Shown: positions 52,662 through 64,000 of the stretch, one piece after another
Layout of the letters: each line of letters starts with the position of its first letter
Numbering within the stretch: the first letter of the stretch is position 1
Assembly: GCA_037039685.1 (NCBI GenBank)
Contig: JAWNGF010000005.1
Coordinates: 2,294,001 to 2,358,000 of the forward strand
Length of the DNA: 64,000 nt
DNA from: Ceratobasidium sp. AG-K
Taxonomy: Eukaryota > Basidiomycota > Agaricomycetes > Cantharellales > Ceratobasidiaceae
Direction of reading: 5' to 3'
Made by a program: the position numbers and the translations under genes
The notes under the pieces: model-generated
The model's input: the letters and a program-made list of their open reading frames with translations, nothing else
Told to the model about the DNA's origin: nothing
The model's database searches: none

Positions 52662-54659
52662 ATGTCTATTCAAGAAGATGGAGGGTCACGCCCCTCATCC
52701 ACTATATCAACAAGGAGAGGACCCAGTCGGGCAGCAAGACCCACAGGATCACTAAACAAACAAGATATTGCACAAATTCAAGCGGGAGGTCCTGCCCGAT
52801 CACGCCCCCAAAGCCAAACATCAATGCCGGGAGCTTTCGGCATCACCAACATGACAATTGTACAAGAGGAAGAACCCACTATCACGAATAGGGAACCAGG
52901 AGATCTCACAAATGACCCCACTCCAGCTGCAATTCGCATTCCAACTGGAAGTCCAGGGCCATCACGTCCTTTGTGGCCACTAGGGACTAGGAGGCAGTTC
53001 TTTTCTCCCCAACCTGAAGCTCATGGGGGCGTGTCACTTGCTCCCATTAGACCCCCTCCTACACCACACATTCCCAATGTCCCTACAGTTCCCCAAATTG
53101 GAGGAACCATCACCAACGCAGGACCAATCCCCGTGGCTTCCCAGCCAGTCACACCAGCGATCCCAGCACCACCGTATGTTCCACAAGGTTACTCCGGACA
53201 ATTGGCCCCGGGACGACAAAGCACCGGCAATCCAGGAAGCTCAAGTTCAAGTTCCAGCTCTAGCGGCAGGACTGTAATCAGTAATCTAGACGACCTGGAC
53301 GACCTTCTAGAAGGAAGACACAACGCCACCCTTAGGGTTATAGACGGAATGAGAGTCACTATAGATCGAAGGCTTAGCGGCCTAGAACAGGCCACACAAG
53401 TTCTAGCAAATAACCAGCAAATCTTTAACGACTCCATCAACACCCTACAAGGCACCTTGACGGACATTCTGAACTCAGCAAGAAATGGCGAACATAATTC
53501 CTTCATAGTCGGTCAAGACGTAACCCGCCTTTGAAATGAGGTTACCAACACTCAAGGACTAGTGAACAATATACGCAAAGAACTCAACACTACCAGACAA
53601 GGGCAACTCGAGTGGAACAAGGCAGTAACACAAGGATTAGAAACCTTACAACAGGAAGGAACCTCCTTTACCACCAAAATCACGGAAGTTCAGGAAACTA
53701 TCAACAACATGCGAGAAGAAATGGACGAAGCGTCCCTCCACGGGATCCCCTCCAGGCGATCAAATTCTCCACCACATCCAGACGCGGAATCTACCAGAAT
53801 CGACAAATTAGAATTAAGAATCCAACGACTGACTGAGAACCCAAACATTGGTAGCGGACCACGTCGTCCCAAGGTGACTCGTCCAGAAGCCTTTCACGGA
53901 AAGAAAGGAGAAGGCGCCGAAATGTTCATCACACAAATGGAGAGCTACTTTGTACGTCTAGGCGATCAATACACTTCCAACGAAGAAAGGATCCGCGAAG
54001 CTCTAGCCAACTTCAAATCCGAGAACAAAGCCGCCACCCACTGGGCACAAGTACTCTTACAATCGCTTAACCAAAGGGAAAATAACCAAAACCTTGCTAC
54101 ATGGGAAAGTTTCAAGGCACACTTCATGGAACAGTTCAGCGACCCCAACAAAAAGGCTAAAGCCAAATCAGACATCCGAAAATGCAAACAGAACAATTCA
54201 GTAGCAAACTATGCTTCGGAATTCTGATATCTTCTGGTAGACGTAAACTGGGGTCAGGAAGCTCTGATCAACCAATTCAAGGAAGGATTGAAGCCTGAAG
54301 TCAAGACTGAACTAGCTCGTTTCAAACTAACCCTAATCAACGAAGATGGGACAGAACGAGAACTATCCCTTGACCAATGGATATCAATCGCAATCTCCAT
54401 TGATCAGAAACTACAAGCAATCAAGAACACAGCAGGGAAAAAGACAATAACAGCATCCTCTAGCTCTACAAAGAGACTACCAGACGAGGTTTACAAGGCT
54501 AGGATTTCCTCGAGACGCTGCCTGAAATGCGGAGCAGACAAACACATGCTTGCCAAGTGCCCGGAGAAGGAATGGAAAAAGGAGGAACCTAACCTCAAAG
54601 GAAGGGAAGGAAAAATTGAAGAAGAACCCAAGTCGGGAAAAGGCGAGGTCTCCCTCTAA
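52662..54659 (+). pseudogene. Element D gag with two in-frame stops
   Basis: A frame of about 665 codons from MSIQEDGGSRPSS, broken by TGA at 53532-53534 (element C has CGA there) and TGA at 54225-54227 (element C has CGG). The coiled-coil and capsid-like regions are as in C. The knuckle, CLKCGADKHMLAKC, retains the CCHC ligands. The pol frame begins 2-3 nt after the gag stop in another frame. Confidence 0.85.
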
Positions 54660-54661
54660 CC

Positions 54662-57600
54662 GTGTGTGGAGAGACCAACAAACCAGTAATGGAAACAATG
54701 TACCTTAGAGCTACCAGCGAATCAACAATTGTCTACACAAACATTACTGGAATCACGGAACCCATCGCTACCCTCATTGACTCAGGAGCATCAAGGAACT
54801 TCATTGACATCACTTGGGCACGAAGAAACAATGTGGCTCTAATTGAACTGGCTACACCTAGAAGAATAATTGGAATCCAAGGGAAGGAACTGTCACATCA
54901 AATCCGATTCAAAGCAAAACTGGAATTTGAATTACATGGGAAAAACTTCAAGCAAAACTTTTTCGCCATGCCTACTGGAGAAACACACTTGATTCTGGGG
55001 TTAGAATGGCTAGAGGAAGCCAACCCAATAATCGATTGGCTATCAAAAGAAATTTCCTGGCGACCAGACAACATCCTTGGAAAAGCAGCAGAAATCGAGG
55101 ACATACCCGAAGAATTCAAAGATTACACAGAAGTCTTCAGCAAGGAAAAATTTAAACAGATACCGAACCATCGTCCATATGACTGTTCCATTGATCTGGT
55201 GGAAGGAGCCGAACTCCCTAAACCGGCTAGGCCAATCCCACTGTCACCAGCAGAATCCATAGCCCTCAGAAAATATCTGGATGAGGAACTAGCGGCAGGA
55301 AAAATCAGACCGAGCAAATCACCAGTAGCCGCGGCAACCTTCTTTGTTAAAAAGAGACTAGACCCAAAAAACCCGGAAAAGCCTCCAGAACTCAGGTTGG
55401 TTCAACACTTCGGGCTGATGAACGAAATAACAAAGGACGACCGCTTCCCTATGCCACTAATGGAAGATCTCCTCGACAAGATCAAGGACGCAAAAATCTT
55501 TTCTAAAATAGACTTGCGTATGGGGTTCAACAACATCCGAGTCAAAGAAGGAGACGAATGGAAAACAGCATTCCGAACCAAGGAAGGCCTCTTCGAATAC
55601 ATTGTCATGCCCTTCGGATTGAAGAACGCGCCGGCAACTTTCCAACGATATATGAATCATATTTTCCATGACTTGATTGACGTCTGTGTCATTGTTTACA
55701 TCGACGACATACTAATCTTCTCCAAAGACCAAAATCAGCACATGGAGGACGTCCGAGAGGTACTCAAAATCCTGTTGGACAACAACCTCTTTGCAAAACT
55801 GCCAAAGTGCGAATTCTTTGTCAAAAAACTTGTCTACACAGGAATAAATATCAGCGAAGAAGGGATATCTATGCAAGAGGAAAAAGTCAAAGCGATCAAG
55901 GAATGGAAGGAGCCAAGAACTATCAAACAGGTCCAAGCCTTCCTGGGATTTGCAAATTTTTACAGGCGATTCGTACCAAACTTCAGCGCCCTAGCAAAAC
56001 CCTTAACTGTTCTAACAAGAAAGGATCAAAAATGGAAATGGGAAGCAGAACAACAGGAGGCTTTCGACAGCCTGAAGAAGGAAATATGCAAGGAACCACT
56101 ACTGCGACATCCGGATCCAGCGAAACCTTACATATTGGAAACCGACGCAAGCGGCATTGCTATGGGATCGATACTCTCTCAAAGACAAGACGACGGTTAC
56201 CTACACCCGATCGCTTTCCTATCAAAATCCTTTAACGATGCACAAATGAACTACGATGTCCACGACAAGGAATTGATGGCAATTGTGGAATCACTAAAAC
56301 ACTGGCGATTGCATCTAGAAGGAACAAGAGAACCGATAACTGTCTACACCGATCACCGTAACCCGCAATACTGGAAGAAGGCAACTACATTTAATCGACG
56401 TCACGCTCGATGGCATCAAATCCTGGCGTCTTACAACTTTGAAATAGTTTACCGCCCGGGGAATATGTCAACAAAGCCAGACCTACTGTCCAGAAGAGCG
56501 GATCATAGCGAAATACCAACAGCAGAACAGATTATGATCAAAGAGGAACAATTCAAAGGATTCGCCGGAGAAGTCAAGTCAGACATCATCGCGGACATTA
56601 GAGAAGCACAAACAGAAGACGAAAGCATCAGGAAAATCATAGAATTGTGCAAAGAGAAGGAGACCCTACCCAAATCAGTGCAACAGGGAATCAGGAACTA
56701 CAACTTTGAGGAAAACCTGCTCTGGATAGATGGGAGAATCTACGTGCCAGAAGACAAGGACACTAGGCTAAAAATACTCAGATTACACCATGATTCACCA
56801 ATGGCAGGGCACCAGGGCCAAGCCCGAACGTTGGAGCTAATCTCAAGAAAATACTACTGGCCTGGACTTAAGGCAACAGTGAACAAATACGTCGACTCTT
56901 GCGAGCAATGCCAAAGAGCAAAAGGAACAAAAAGCCAAGTACCACTGAAAGCACTCGAGATCCCGAACACCCCATGGGAGGATATTGCATACGATTTCAT
57001 CGTAAAACTCCCAAAATCACAAGGCAATGACAGCATTCTAGTGGTGGTGGATCGGTTCTCTTGCATGGCACACTTCATAGCCTGCAAAGAGTCAACAACT
57101 GCGGAACAACTCGCTGATCTTTTCCTGAAGAACGTTTGGAGATTACACGGCTTCCCACGAAGTACTGTTTCGGACAGAGGAACAACTTTCAACAGCAAGT
57201 TCCTGAAAGCCCTCTACCAAAAAATCGGAGCAAAACCGTCGTTCAGTATGGCATATCATCCACAAACAGACGGAATAACGGAACGGATAAACCAGTGGAT
57301 AGAAGCATGGCTTCGCACATTTGTTAACTACAGACAAGACAACTGGGCCAAACTACTTCCTATCGCAGAATTCTGCTACAACAACCAGCGACACGGGGTC
57401 ACAGGAAAAACCCCATTTGAGATTGTCAATGGCAGAGAACCACTATGGAATGTTTCAACAGAAGTCACCACAATTCCTGAAGCTAACAAGAAAGCGAACA
57501 ACTGGCAGTAAGTATGGGACGAAGCAAAAGCGGCAATGGAATGGCACAGGAGAAAGGACACAGTGGAACACGAACCAAAATACAAAGAGGACGACCTTGT

Positions 57601-58579
57601 CTGGCTTTACGGACAAAGCATAAAGACAAACCGTCCCAACAAGAAACTTGACAACAAGAAACACGGTCCCTTCAAGATCAAAAAAGTCATCTCAAGCCAC
57701 GCCTACGAATTGGAGCTTCCAAAAACCATGAGAATACACCCTGTGTTTCACAGTGATCTTCTTAGTCCACACAAAAGGGACGAGAACTTTCACAGAAACC
57801 AACCCCGACCACCGCCGATCACAACAGAGGAAGGAGAGGAAGAATACAAAGTGGAGAAAATTGTGGACTGGAAGAAAACAAAGGATGGGTTGTTCTACAG
57901 GGTTAGATGGAAGGGTTATGATGAAAAAGAAGACACAGAACAAAGAGCGGAAGATTTTGGTCACCTTTCAAAGATCATCAAGGACCTTCTACGCCAACAC
58001 CCCAAAGCTCCCACGCCATCTAACTATGTCCCAGGAAAGATAAAAGGCAGAGGGGGCGCAATTGATAGTGACATCTGCAAAACTTGCAACTACTCCAGAA
58101 CACACTCTCAACTCTACTCTCTGAATCTTTTTTGCTCTCCACCATGCCTGCCGTCTCCCGTACCACCATCGCCAACAACCTCACCCGCGTCCTCGAAGGA
58201 CCTGCCTTTGCCACGGCAAGGATCCTTGACTCCGGAGCCGCCCTCTACGTCTTCAAGAGGTCACAACAAGGCTCGGGAAGAATGCACTTCAGAGCCTCGG
58301 ACGACATCCTCCACTTGGACCTGGGGGAATTCCAGTGGGTCGGAAAAAAATGGCCGACACGAATGCAGCTCCTGCGGAAGGACATATTTGTCTGCCGGGG
58401 GTGCGCCGCATTCCAGGTCTTGGAGGTCGTCCTCCTCTCCACCCACATGCTCGGAGTGGTCGAATGGGGACAAGAAGGAGCGTACTCAAGCAAGTGGGTA
58501 CCAGGTTACGACGGAAGGCAGCCAACGCTCCGACCTAGATGGAACGATGCCTGGGACGCCAACTACGAGAGGGACCTGA
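54662..58579 (+). pseudogene. Element D pol with one in-frame stop
   Basis: 1,305 codons: protease (TLIDSGASRNFID), RT (SKIDLRMGFNNIRV, MPFGLKNAPATFQ, YIDDILIFSK), RNase H (LETDASGIAMG), integrase (HHDSPMAGHQGQ, VSDRGTTFNS, TDGITERINQ) and chromodomain (YKVEKIVDWKKT...YRVRWKGYDEKEDTEQ). The Ser/Pro-rich tail overlaps ORF3. A TAA at 57509-57511 interrupts it between integrase and chromodomain. The first RT motif reads LVQHFGLMNEITKDD where C and E have LVQDLRGVNAITKDD, and DRFSCMAHF replaces DRFSRMAHF (CGC to TGC). The element is probably inactive. Confidence 0.87.
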
Positions 58580-58605
58580 GCGACTGGAAGATGGAAAGGG
58601 GAAGG
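58144..58605 (+). pseudogene. Accessory ORF3 of element D, truncated by element E
   Basis: The first 154 residues of ORF3 from MPAVSRTTIANNL through WVPGYDGRQPTLRP to KMERGR are open and closely match C and E. The LTR of element E cuts off the tryptophan-rich tail and SUMO-interacting motif. Confidence 0.85.
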
Positions 58606-59062
58606 TGTCGTAAGCTTCTTCTTGGTGGCTTTGAGAGGAGTTGTGATGGAGAGTGGACGGCACTAAGACCTAAGTGACCTCTTGAGCCGCAACACACTAA
58701 AGCGTCTGTAGGCTCTTGAGGGTAGGGGTGGTTCTAAGTGTCACTCAGAGGGGATGTTTTGACGAGACAAAACAAGCTGGGGTTTCCAGGCTTGTTGGTC
58801 CTCTATATATAATCACAAAGTGGCCGAGTCATACAAGGCGCAGCCACATGAGTCAACGCAGTCAACCAGTCAGGAGTGTCCATGTGAGTCATGCTGTATG
58901 AACAGACATGACTCGTACAAAGCACAGTCGCGTTACACAATGTAACAGAATAACCACAAGAAGGTGGCAACGCGGCAAACGGAAACGGAAACACAACAGA
59001 AAAGAGGGAAACAGGCGGGCGAGACAACAGGCGAGTCCGATGGAGTGAGCTGGCTCACGACA
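58606..59062 (-). repeat. Element E 3' LTR
   Basis: 457 bp, TGTCGTAAGC...GCTCACGACA. It is more diverged from the C and F LTRs than they are from each other. Confidence 0.93.
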
Positions 59063-59103
59063 TTACTCCCCCCTATGGGTCCATTTGGGGGACCTGAATG
59101 GAC

Positions 59104-59868
59104 TTACTGCACCGCGCAGTCCTTTCCTTTCCTCAGCATAAATTCCTCAAGCCCTTCATCTTCCTCCAAGGTCAGGTCGATGGGATTGAAAGCGGTGTTC
59201 CCTGGTTTGTCCGAGAACTTCTCCCATTCTTCCCATGTCTCCTCTTTTGTCCAGTCGGCCTTGGACCAGTCCAAAACCCTTTCCTGAGCCTCCACAAACT
59301 CCTTGTCCCATTGTTGCACGTCTGGCTCCGTCTCCTTCCATGCTGACACGTCTGTTTCCTCCCACTTCCACCAGTTTGGCGCCCATTCAAACTTCTCCTT
59401 CTGGTATCTTCCCCTTTCCATCTTCCAGTCGCTCAGGTCCCTCTTGTAGTTGGCGTCCCAGGCGTCGTTCCACCGAGGTCGCAGCGTTGGTTGCCTCCCG
59501 TCGTACCCTGGTACCCACTCGCTCGAGTATGCCCCTTCTTGTCCCCATTCAACGACTCCGAGCATGTGGGTGGACAGTAGGACCACCTCCAATACTTGAA
59601 AGGCCGCGCATCCTTGACAGACAAAGATGTCTTTTCTTGCAAGCTGCATTTTTGTTGGCCATTTTTTGCCGACCCAGTGGAATTCGCCCAAGTCTGAGTG
59701 GAGAATGTCGTCCGACGGCCTAAAGTGCATTCTTCCTGAGCCTTGCTGGGACCTCTTGAAGACGTAGAGAGCGGCTCCAGCGTCAAGGATCCTTGCCGTA
59801 GCAAATGCTGGTCCGTCCAGGACGTGGGTGAGGTTGTTGACGATGGTGGAGCGGGAGACGGCAGGCAT
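59104..59868 (-). CDS. Accessory ORF downstream of pol (ORF3), element E
   Basis: 254 residues from MPAVSRSTI, full length and uninterrupted although the pol of the same element has three stops. It keeps the CxxC pair (VCQGC), WVPGYDGRQPTLRP, the tryptophan-rich tail and the exact IDLTLEEDE SUMO-interacting motif seen in element C. Around 33 of 254 residues differ from C by eye, many of them conservative. No signal peptide or membrane segment. Function unknown. Confidence 0.75.
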   Translation of the reverse strand: MPAVSRSTIVNNLTHVLDGPAFATARILDAGAALYVFKRSQQGSGRMHFRPSDDILHSDLGEFHWVGKKWPTKMQLARKDIFVCQGCAAFQVLEVVLLSTHMLGVVEWGQEGAYSSEWVPGYDGRQPTLRPRWNDAWDANYKRDLSDWKMERGRYQKEKFEWAPNWWKWEETDVSAWKETEPDVQQWDKEFVEAQERVLDWSKADWTKEETWEEWEKFSDKPGNTAFNPIDLTLEEDEGLEEFMLRKGKDCAVQ

Positions 59869-62800
59869 TGTGTGGAGCAGAGGAGATTTAGAGAGTTGAG
59901 CGAGGAATGAAGTTTAGAGTAGTTGCAAGTCTTGCAGATGTCACTATCAATTGCGCCCCCTCTGCCTTTTATCTTTCCTGGGACGTAGTTAGATGGCGTG
60001 GGAGCTTCGGGGTGTCGGCGTAGAAGGTCCTTGATGATCTTTGAAAGGTGACCAGAATCTTCCGCTCTTCGTTCTGTGTCTTCTTCACTTCCGTAACCCT
60101 TCCATCTGACCCTGTAAAAAAGACCGTCCTTTGTCTCTTTCCAGTCCAGAATTTTCTCTACTTCATATTCTTCTTCTCCTTCTTCCGTTATGATTGGCGG
60201 TGGTCAGGGTTGGTTTCGGCTGAATTCTGTGTCTTCTTTGTAGGGGCTGAGCAAGTCGATGTGGAAAACAGGGTGCACCCTCATTGTTGCTGGCAAAGTC
60301 AGCTCATACGCATGTGACCCTATCCTTCGCTTCACAACAAACGGCCTGTGTTTCTTGTTATCCAGCTTTTTTGACGGTCTTTTTGTTTGAATGTTCCTTC
60401 CCAAAAGCCAAACTAGATCTCCTTCCTTGTATTTGTTTCTTGGTTCTTCTTCTGGGAGCCTTTGGCTTTCCATTGACGCAATTGCTTCGTCCTGGATTTT
60501 GCGCCATTTTTCCGTGATGCTGTTTGCTTCCAAAACCTCTGATTCTTCTGCTGAGACATTCCATAGTGGTTCCCTGCCGTAGACAATTTCGAAAGGGGAA
60601 CTACCTGTTACGCGGTGCTTCTGTAGATTATAGCTGAATTCCGCAATAGGCAACAAGTCCGCCCAGTCATCCTGTTGGTAGTTGACAAATGATCGTAGCC
60701 AGCCTTCCATCCATTGATTGATTCTCTCCATTATTCCATCAGTTTGGGGGTGGTAGGCAGTGCTGAAACCTGGGCTAGTTCCAATTCTCTCATAAATGGC
60801 TTTCATGAGTTTGGAGTTGAAAGTAGTCCCTCGGTCAGAGATCGTGCTTTTTGGAAAGCCGTGTAGTTTCCAAACATTTGTGACGAAAAGGTTTGCAAGG
60901 TCGCTTGCCGTGTGAGATTCTTTGCAGGGTATGAAATGCGCCATTCTTGAGAATCGATCCACCACTACCAAGATGCTATCTGCTCCTTTCGATTTTGGTA
61001 ATTTTACTACGAAGTCAAACACTATGTCTTCCCATGGTCCTTTTGGAATCTCTAGAGGCTTGATCGGAGCTATTGACTTTGATCCCCTTGTCCGTTGGCA
61101 AGTTTCACAGGATTCCACGTATCTGTTTATGCTTTGCTTCATTCCCGGCCAGAAGTATCTTCTCGATATTAGTTCCAAAGTTCTGGCTTGTCCTTGATGA
61201 CCCGCAATTTTTGAGTTGTGGTGAACTCGCATGATGGCCAGCCTGGATTCCTTGTCTTCTGGCACGTAAATCCTTCCTTTGAACCACAATAGTCCCTCCT
61301 TGAAATCATAATCTTTTGCACTGTGTTGTAGGGCTTTTGGTAGCGTTTCCCTTGATTTGCAGATTTTTTTGATTTGTGCCAATCCTTCGTCTGTTTCTTG
61401 TGCTTCCTTGATAGTTTCTATGATGTCTGTGTCAACTTGTCCCATAAATCCCTTGAATCTTTCAACAGCTATCATAACTTGTTCAGGCGTGGGGGTGTCT
61501 TCATGGTCTGATCATCTAGACAATAGGTCCGGCTTAGATGACAGGATACCAGGGCGGTATATGATGTCAAAGTTATAGGAAGCAAGCAATTGGTGCCATC
61601 TTGCGTGTCGACGGTTGAAAGTTCTTGCTTCCTTCCAGAATTGTAGGTTCCTATGATCGGTGTAGATGGTGATAGGGTCCTTTGTTCCTTTGAGGTATAG
61701 CCTCCAATGTGTTAAAGATTCTATAATTGCCATAAGTTCTTTATCGTGGACGTCATAGTTGAGTTGAGCCTCGTTGAACGATTTTGAAAGAAAAGCAATA
61801 GGGTGTAGGTAGCCATCATCTTGCCTTTGTGACAGGATTGCTCCCATTGCTACTCCACTCGCGTCTGTTTCCAAAAAGAAAGGTTTGTCAGGGTTCGGAT
61901 GGCGTAGAGTTGGTTCTTTGCTGAATTCCGTTTTTAGGGCTTCAAAGGCTTCCTGCTGATCGTTTCCCCATTCCCATTTGTTGTCCTTTCTTGTTAAGGT
62001 TGTCAGGGGTTTTGCTAATCGGCTGAAATTCGGTACAAATCTTCGGTAGAAATTTGCGAATCCTAGGAATGCTTGGACCTGTTTGACTGTTTTTGGTTCC
62101 TTCCATTCCTTTATTGCCTTGACTTTTTCTTCCTCCATTGAGATCCCAGAATTGCTGATTCCAAGTCCCGTATATGTCAATTTGGTGACAAAGAATTCGC
62201 ATTTTGGAAGCTTTGCGAAAAGATTTTCCTCCAGTAAGATCCTTAGTACTCTTCTGACATCCACGGTATGTTGGCTTCTGTCCTTAGAGAAGATTAAGAT
62301 GTCGTCAATGTATACGATGACACATACGTCGATAAGATCATGGAAAATGTGATTCATATATCTTTGGAAAATGGCGGGTGCGTTTTTTAGTCCAAAAGGC
62401 ATGACGACATATTCAAAGAGTCCTTCTTTTGTTCAGAAAGCTGTCTTCCATTCGTCGCCTTCTCTAATTCTGATATTGTTGAAACCCATGTGCAGATCAA
62501 TCTTGGAGAAAATTTTCGCATCTTTGATTTTATCCAGGAGGTCTTCCATTAGGGGCATTGGGAATCTGTCGTCCTTTGTAATGGCGTTTACTCCTCTGAG
62601 GTCCTGTACAAGTCGTAGTTGGCGAACTGCCCCTGGATTTTTTGGATCGATAGGTTTTTTGACAAAGAAACAAGGTGATGCAATGGGTGATTTGCTTGGT
62701 CGAATCTTTCCTGCCGCGATTTCTTCATCCAGGTATTCTCTTAGTGCAATAGATTCTGCCGGAGATAGTGGGATAGGTCTGGCTGGTTTCGGAAGTTCAG

Positions 62801-63243
62801 CTCCTTCCTTGAAGTTGATGGCGCAGTCGTATGGACGATGATCCGGGATTCTTTTGAATTTCTCTTCGCTGAAGACATCGGCAAATTCCTTGAATTCTTC
62901 CGGTAGGTTGTCTATTGAGGCTGTTCTTGCTTGGATGGGTTCTGGCCGCCATGATATGTGTTTCGTCTTCCAATCAATGACCGGGTTTGCTTCTTCTAAC
63001 CATTCCAATCCTAGGATAAGCTTAGTTTCCCCAGTAGGCATAGCAAAGAAGACTTGTTTGAAGGTTCTTCCCTCCACGTTTAGTTCCAGCTTAGCTTTGA
63101 AACGTATTTGGTGAGAGAGTTCCTTCCCCTGGATACCAATTACTTTTCTCAGAGTTGGAAGCTCCATGAGTGGAATATTGTTGGATCGAGCCCAAGAGAT
63201 GTCCAAGAAGTTTTTTGATGCTCCAGAATCGATGAGGGTTGGG
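59433..63243 (-). pseudogene. Element E pol with three in-frame stops, cut by solo LTR F
   Basis: One reading frame carries the protease end, RT (MPFGLKNAPAIFQ, YIDDILIFSK), RNase H (LETDASGVAMG), integrase (HHNSKIAGHQGQ, ISDRGTTFNS), a chromodomain region and a Ser/Pro tail. It is interrupted by TGA at 60204-60206, 61512-61514 and 62433-62435. At all three places element C or D has an arginine codon, and CGA is seen in at least one of them. The N-terminal protease portion continues beyond the solo LTR at 63706. Confidence 0.87.
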
Positions 63244-63700
63244 TGTCGTAAGCTTCTTCTTGGTGGCTTTGAGGCAGGCCGCGATGGAGAGTGGACGGCA
63301 CTAAGACCTAAGTGACCTCTTGAACCGCAACGCACTTAAGCGTCTGTAGGCTCTTGAGGGTAGGGGTGGTTCTAAGTGTCACTCAGGAGGGATGTTTTGA
63401 CGAGACAAAACAAGCTGGGGTTACCAGGCTTGTTGGTCCTCTATATATATTCAGAACGTGGCCGAGTCATACAAGGCGCAGCCACACGAGTCACACAGAA
63501 CAGCCAGTCAGGAGTGTCCAAGTGAGTCATGCTGTATGAACAGACATGACTCGTACAAAGCACAGCCGCGTTACACAATGTAACAGAATAACCACAAGAA
63601 GGTGGCAACGCGGCAAACAGAAACGGGAAACATAACACAAAGAGGGAAACATACGGGCAAGACGGTGGGCGAGTCCGATGGAGTGAGCTAGCTCACGACA
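63244..63700 (-). mobile_element. Solo LTR F (family 2)
   Basis: A single 457-bp family 2 LTR flanked by the 5-bp duplication TTGGG (63239-63243 and 63701-63705), inserted in the protease region of element E. It is the product of recombination between the two LTRs of a former insertion. It is nearly identical to the element C LTRs. Confidence 0.93.
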
Positions 63701-63705
63701 TTGGG

Positions 63706-63811
63706 ATAAGTTCTGTGATTCCGGCAACGTTTGCGTAAACAATGGTTGACTCATTTGTTCCTCTAAAGTACATTGTTTCCGTTGCCGGTTTTTTGGTCTC
63801 TCCACACACAG
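63706..63811 (-). pseudogene. Element E pol N-terminus, split off by solo LTR F
   Basis: Continues the pol frame upstream of the protease active site (CGETKKPATETMYFRGTNES region), homologous to the start of pol in C and D. Confidence 0.75.
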
Positions 63812-64000
63812 TTAGAGGGAGACCCCTGCTTTTCCCGAGTCTTCCACAATTGTTGCTTCCCTTCCTTTAATGCTAGGTTCCGTCGTTATCCATTCCTTGG
63901 ACGGGCATTTGAATGAGCGGTGTCCTTCCTGCCCGCACTTTAGGCAGCGGTTGGCTGCTATCCTTGCTTTGTATACTTCATTGGGCAGCTGCTTTGTAGA
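63812..64000 (-). CDS. Element E gag, C-terminal end (partial)
   Basis: The last 62 codons of gag, containing the CCHC knuckle CLKCGQEGHRSFKC and ending GVSL before TAA at 63812-63814. The frame continues beyond the window edge. Confidence 0.8.
   Translation of the reverse strand, partial: STKQLPNEVYKARIAANRCLKCGQEGHRSFKCPSKEWITTEPSIKGREATIVEDSGKAGVSL

Larger units (their letters stand above)
52176..58605 (+). mobile_element. Element D: family 2 chromovirus on the plus strand, 3' part beyond window
   Basis: The 5' LTR (52176-52633), primer-binding site, gag, pol and the first two-thirds of the accessory ORF are present. Element E is inserted at 58606, so the end of ORF3 and the 3' LTR of D must lie past the window or be lost. 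D is a diverged subfamily compared with C and E (for example a different sequence around the first RT motif) and carries three in-frame stops in gag and pol. Confidence 0.88.
58606..64000 (-). mobile_element. Element E: family 2 chromovirus inserted in D, 5' part beyond window
   Basis: The 3' LTR (58606-59062), accessory ORF3, pol with three in-frame stops and the C-terminal part of gag are present. The element runs off the window. It is antisense to D, so D and E form long inverted repeats. A solo LTR (F) is inserted in its protease region. Confidence 0.88.

Noticed and set aside
59235..59723. 162-codon plus-strand frame over ORF3 of element E
   Set aside because: Antisense to ORF3 and not conserved as a frame in element C.
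63354..63539. 61-codon frame repeated in each family 2 LTR
   Set aside because: It recurs only because the LTR recurs. It crosses the promoter and shows no protein signature.
1..64000. CRISPR arrays, operons, ribosome binding sites, tRNA or rRNA genes
   Set aside because: Spliced nuclear fungal DNA, where the first three are not expected. I looked for tRNA-like A and B boxes in the intergenic stretches and found none I could support.

Overview
The window is nuclear DNA of a filamentous basidiomycete, most like an Agaricomycete such as Rhizoctonia. This rests on genes split by many 45-60 nt introns, a large NACHT-WD40 gene, Zn2Cys6 regulators with a fungal-specific domain, an alternative NADH dehydrogenase, tandem aldo-keto reductases and chromodomain-type Ty3/gypsy retrotransposons. 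I assembled splice models by hand. Each model given exon by exon keeps a single open frame and a total length divisible by three.

Positions 1-33 kb are gene space. In order: a decayed cytochrome P450 (+); two tandem Zn2Cys6-type regulators (+), the second with a broken zinc cluster; a small secreted six-cysteine knottin-patterned protein (-); a mitochondrial alternative NADH dehydrogenase (+); a second small secreted cysteine-containing protein (+); an F-box/leucine-rich protein (+); two paralogous nine-exon aldo-keto reductases (-) with matching promoter box arrays; an unrecognised gene between them (-); the SUMO E1 subunit UBA2 (-) head-to-head with a CUE-domain ERAD-type gene (+); and a 1,522-residue NACHT protein with about 14 WD40 repeats (-).

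Positions 33-64 kb are nested LTR retrotransposons of two families. Family 1 (elements A and B, LTR 416 bp) has an extra coiled-coil ORF before gag. Family 2 (elements C, D, E and solo LTR F, LTR 457-458 bp) has an extra 254-codon ORF after pol. Element A (TSD CTACT) landed inside a host ORF. Element B (TSD CTCGA) landed in an LTR of A. A family 2 copy, C, sits in A without a matching target duplication, and the middle of A is missing, which points to recombination between two C-type insertions. Element D follows in the same host ORF, E is inserted in D in the opposite orientation, and solo LTR F (TSD TTGGG) is in E.

The points most worth following up are these. (1) The 3' accessory ORF of family 2 is tryptophan-rich and ends in a consensus SUMO-interacting motif; it is intact in two copies, one of which has a broken pol. 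(2) Both families have a primer-binding site that is complementary over 12 nt to their own LTR, exactly 33 nt from the TATA box, which predicts Tf1-like self-primed reverse transcription. (3) Decay is dominated by CpG transitions, with repeated CGA-to-TGA stops. (4) Four introns use GC donors, three of them swapped with GT between the two aldo-keto reductase paralogs.
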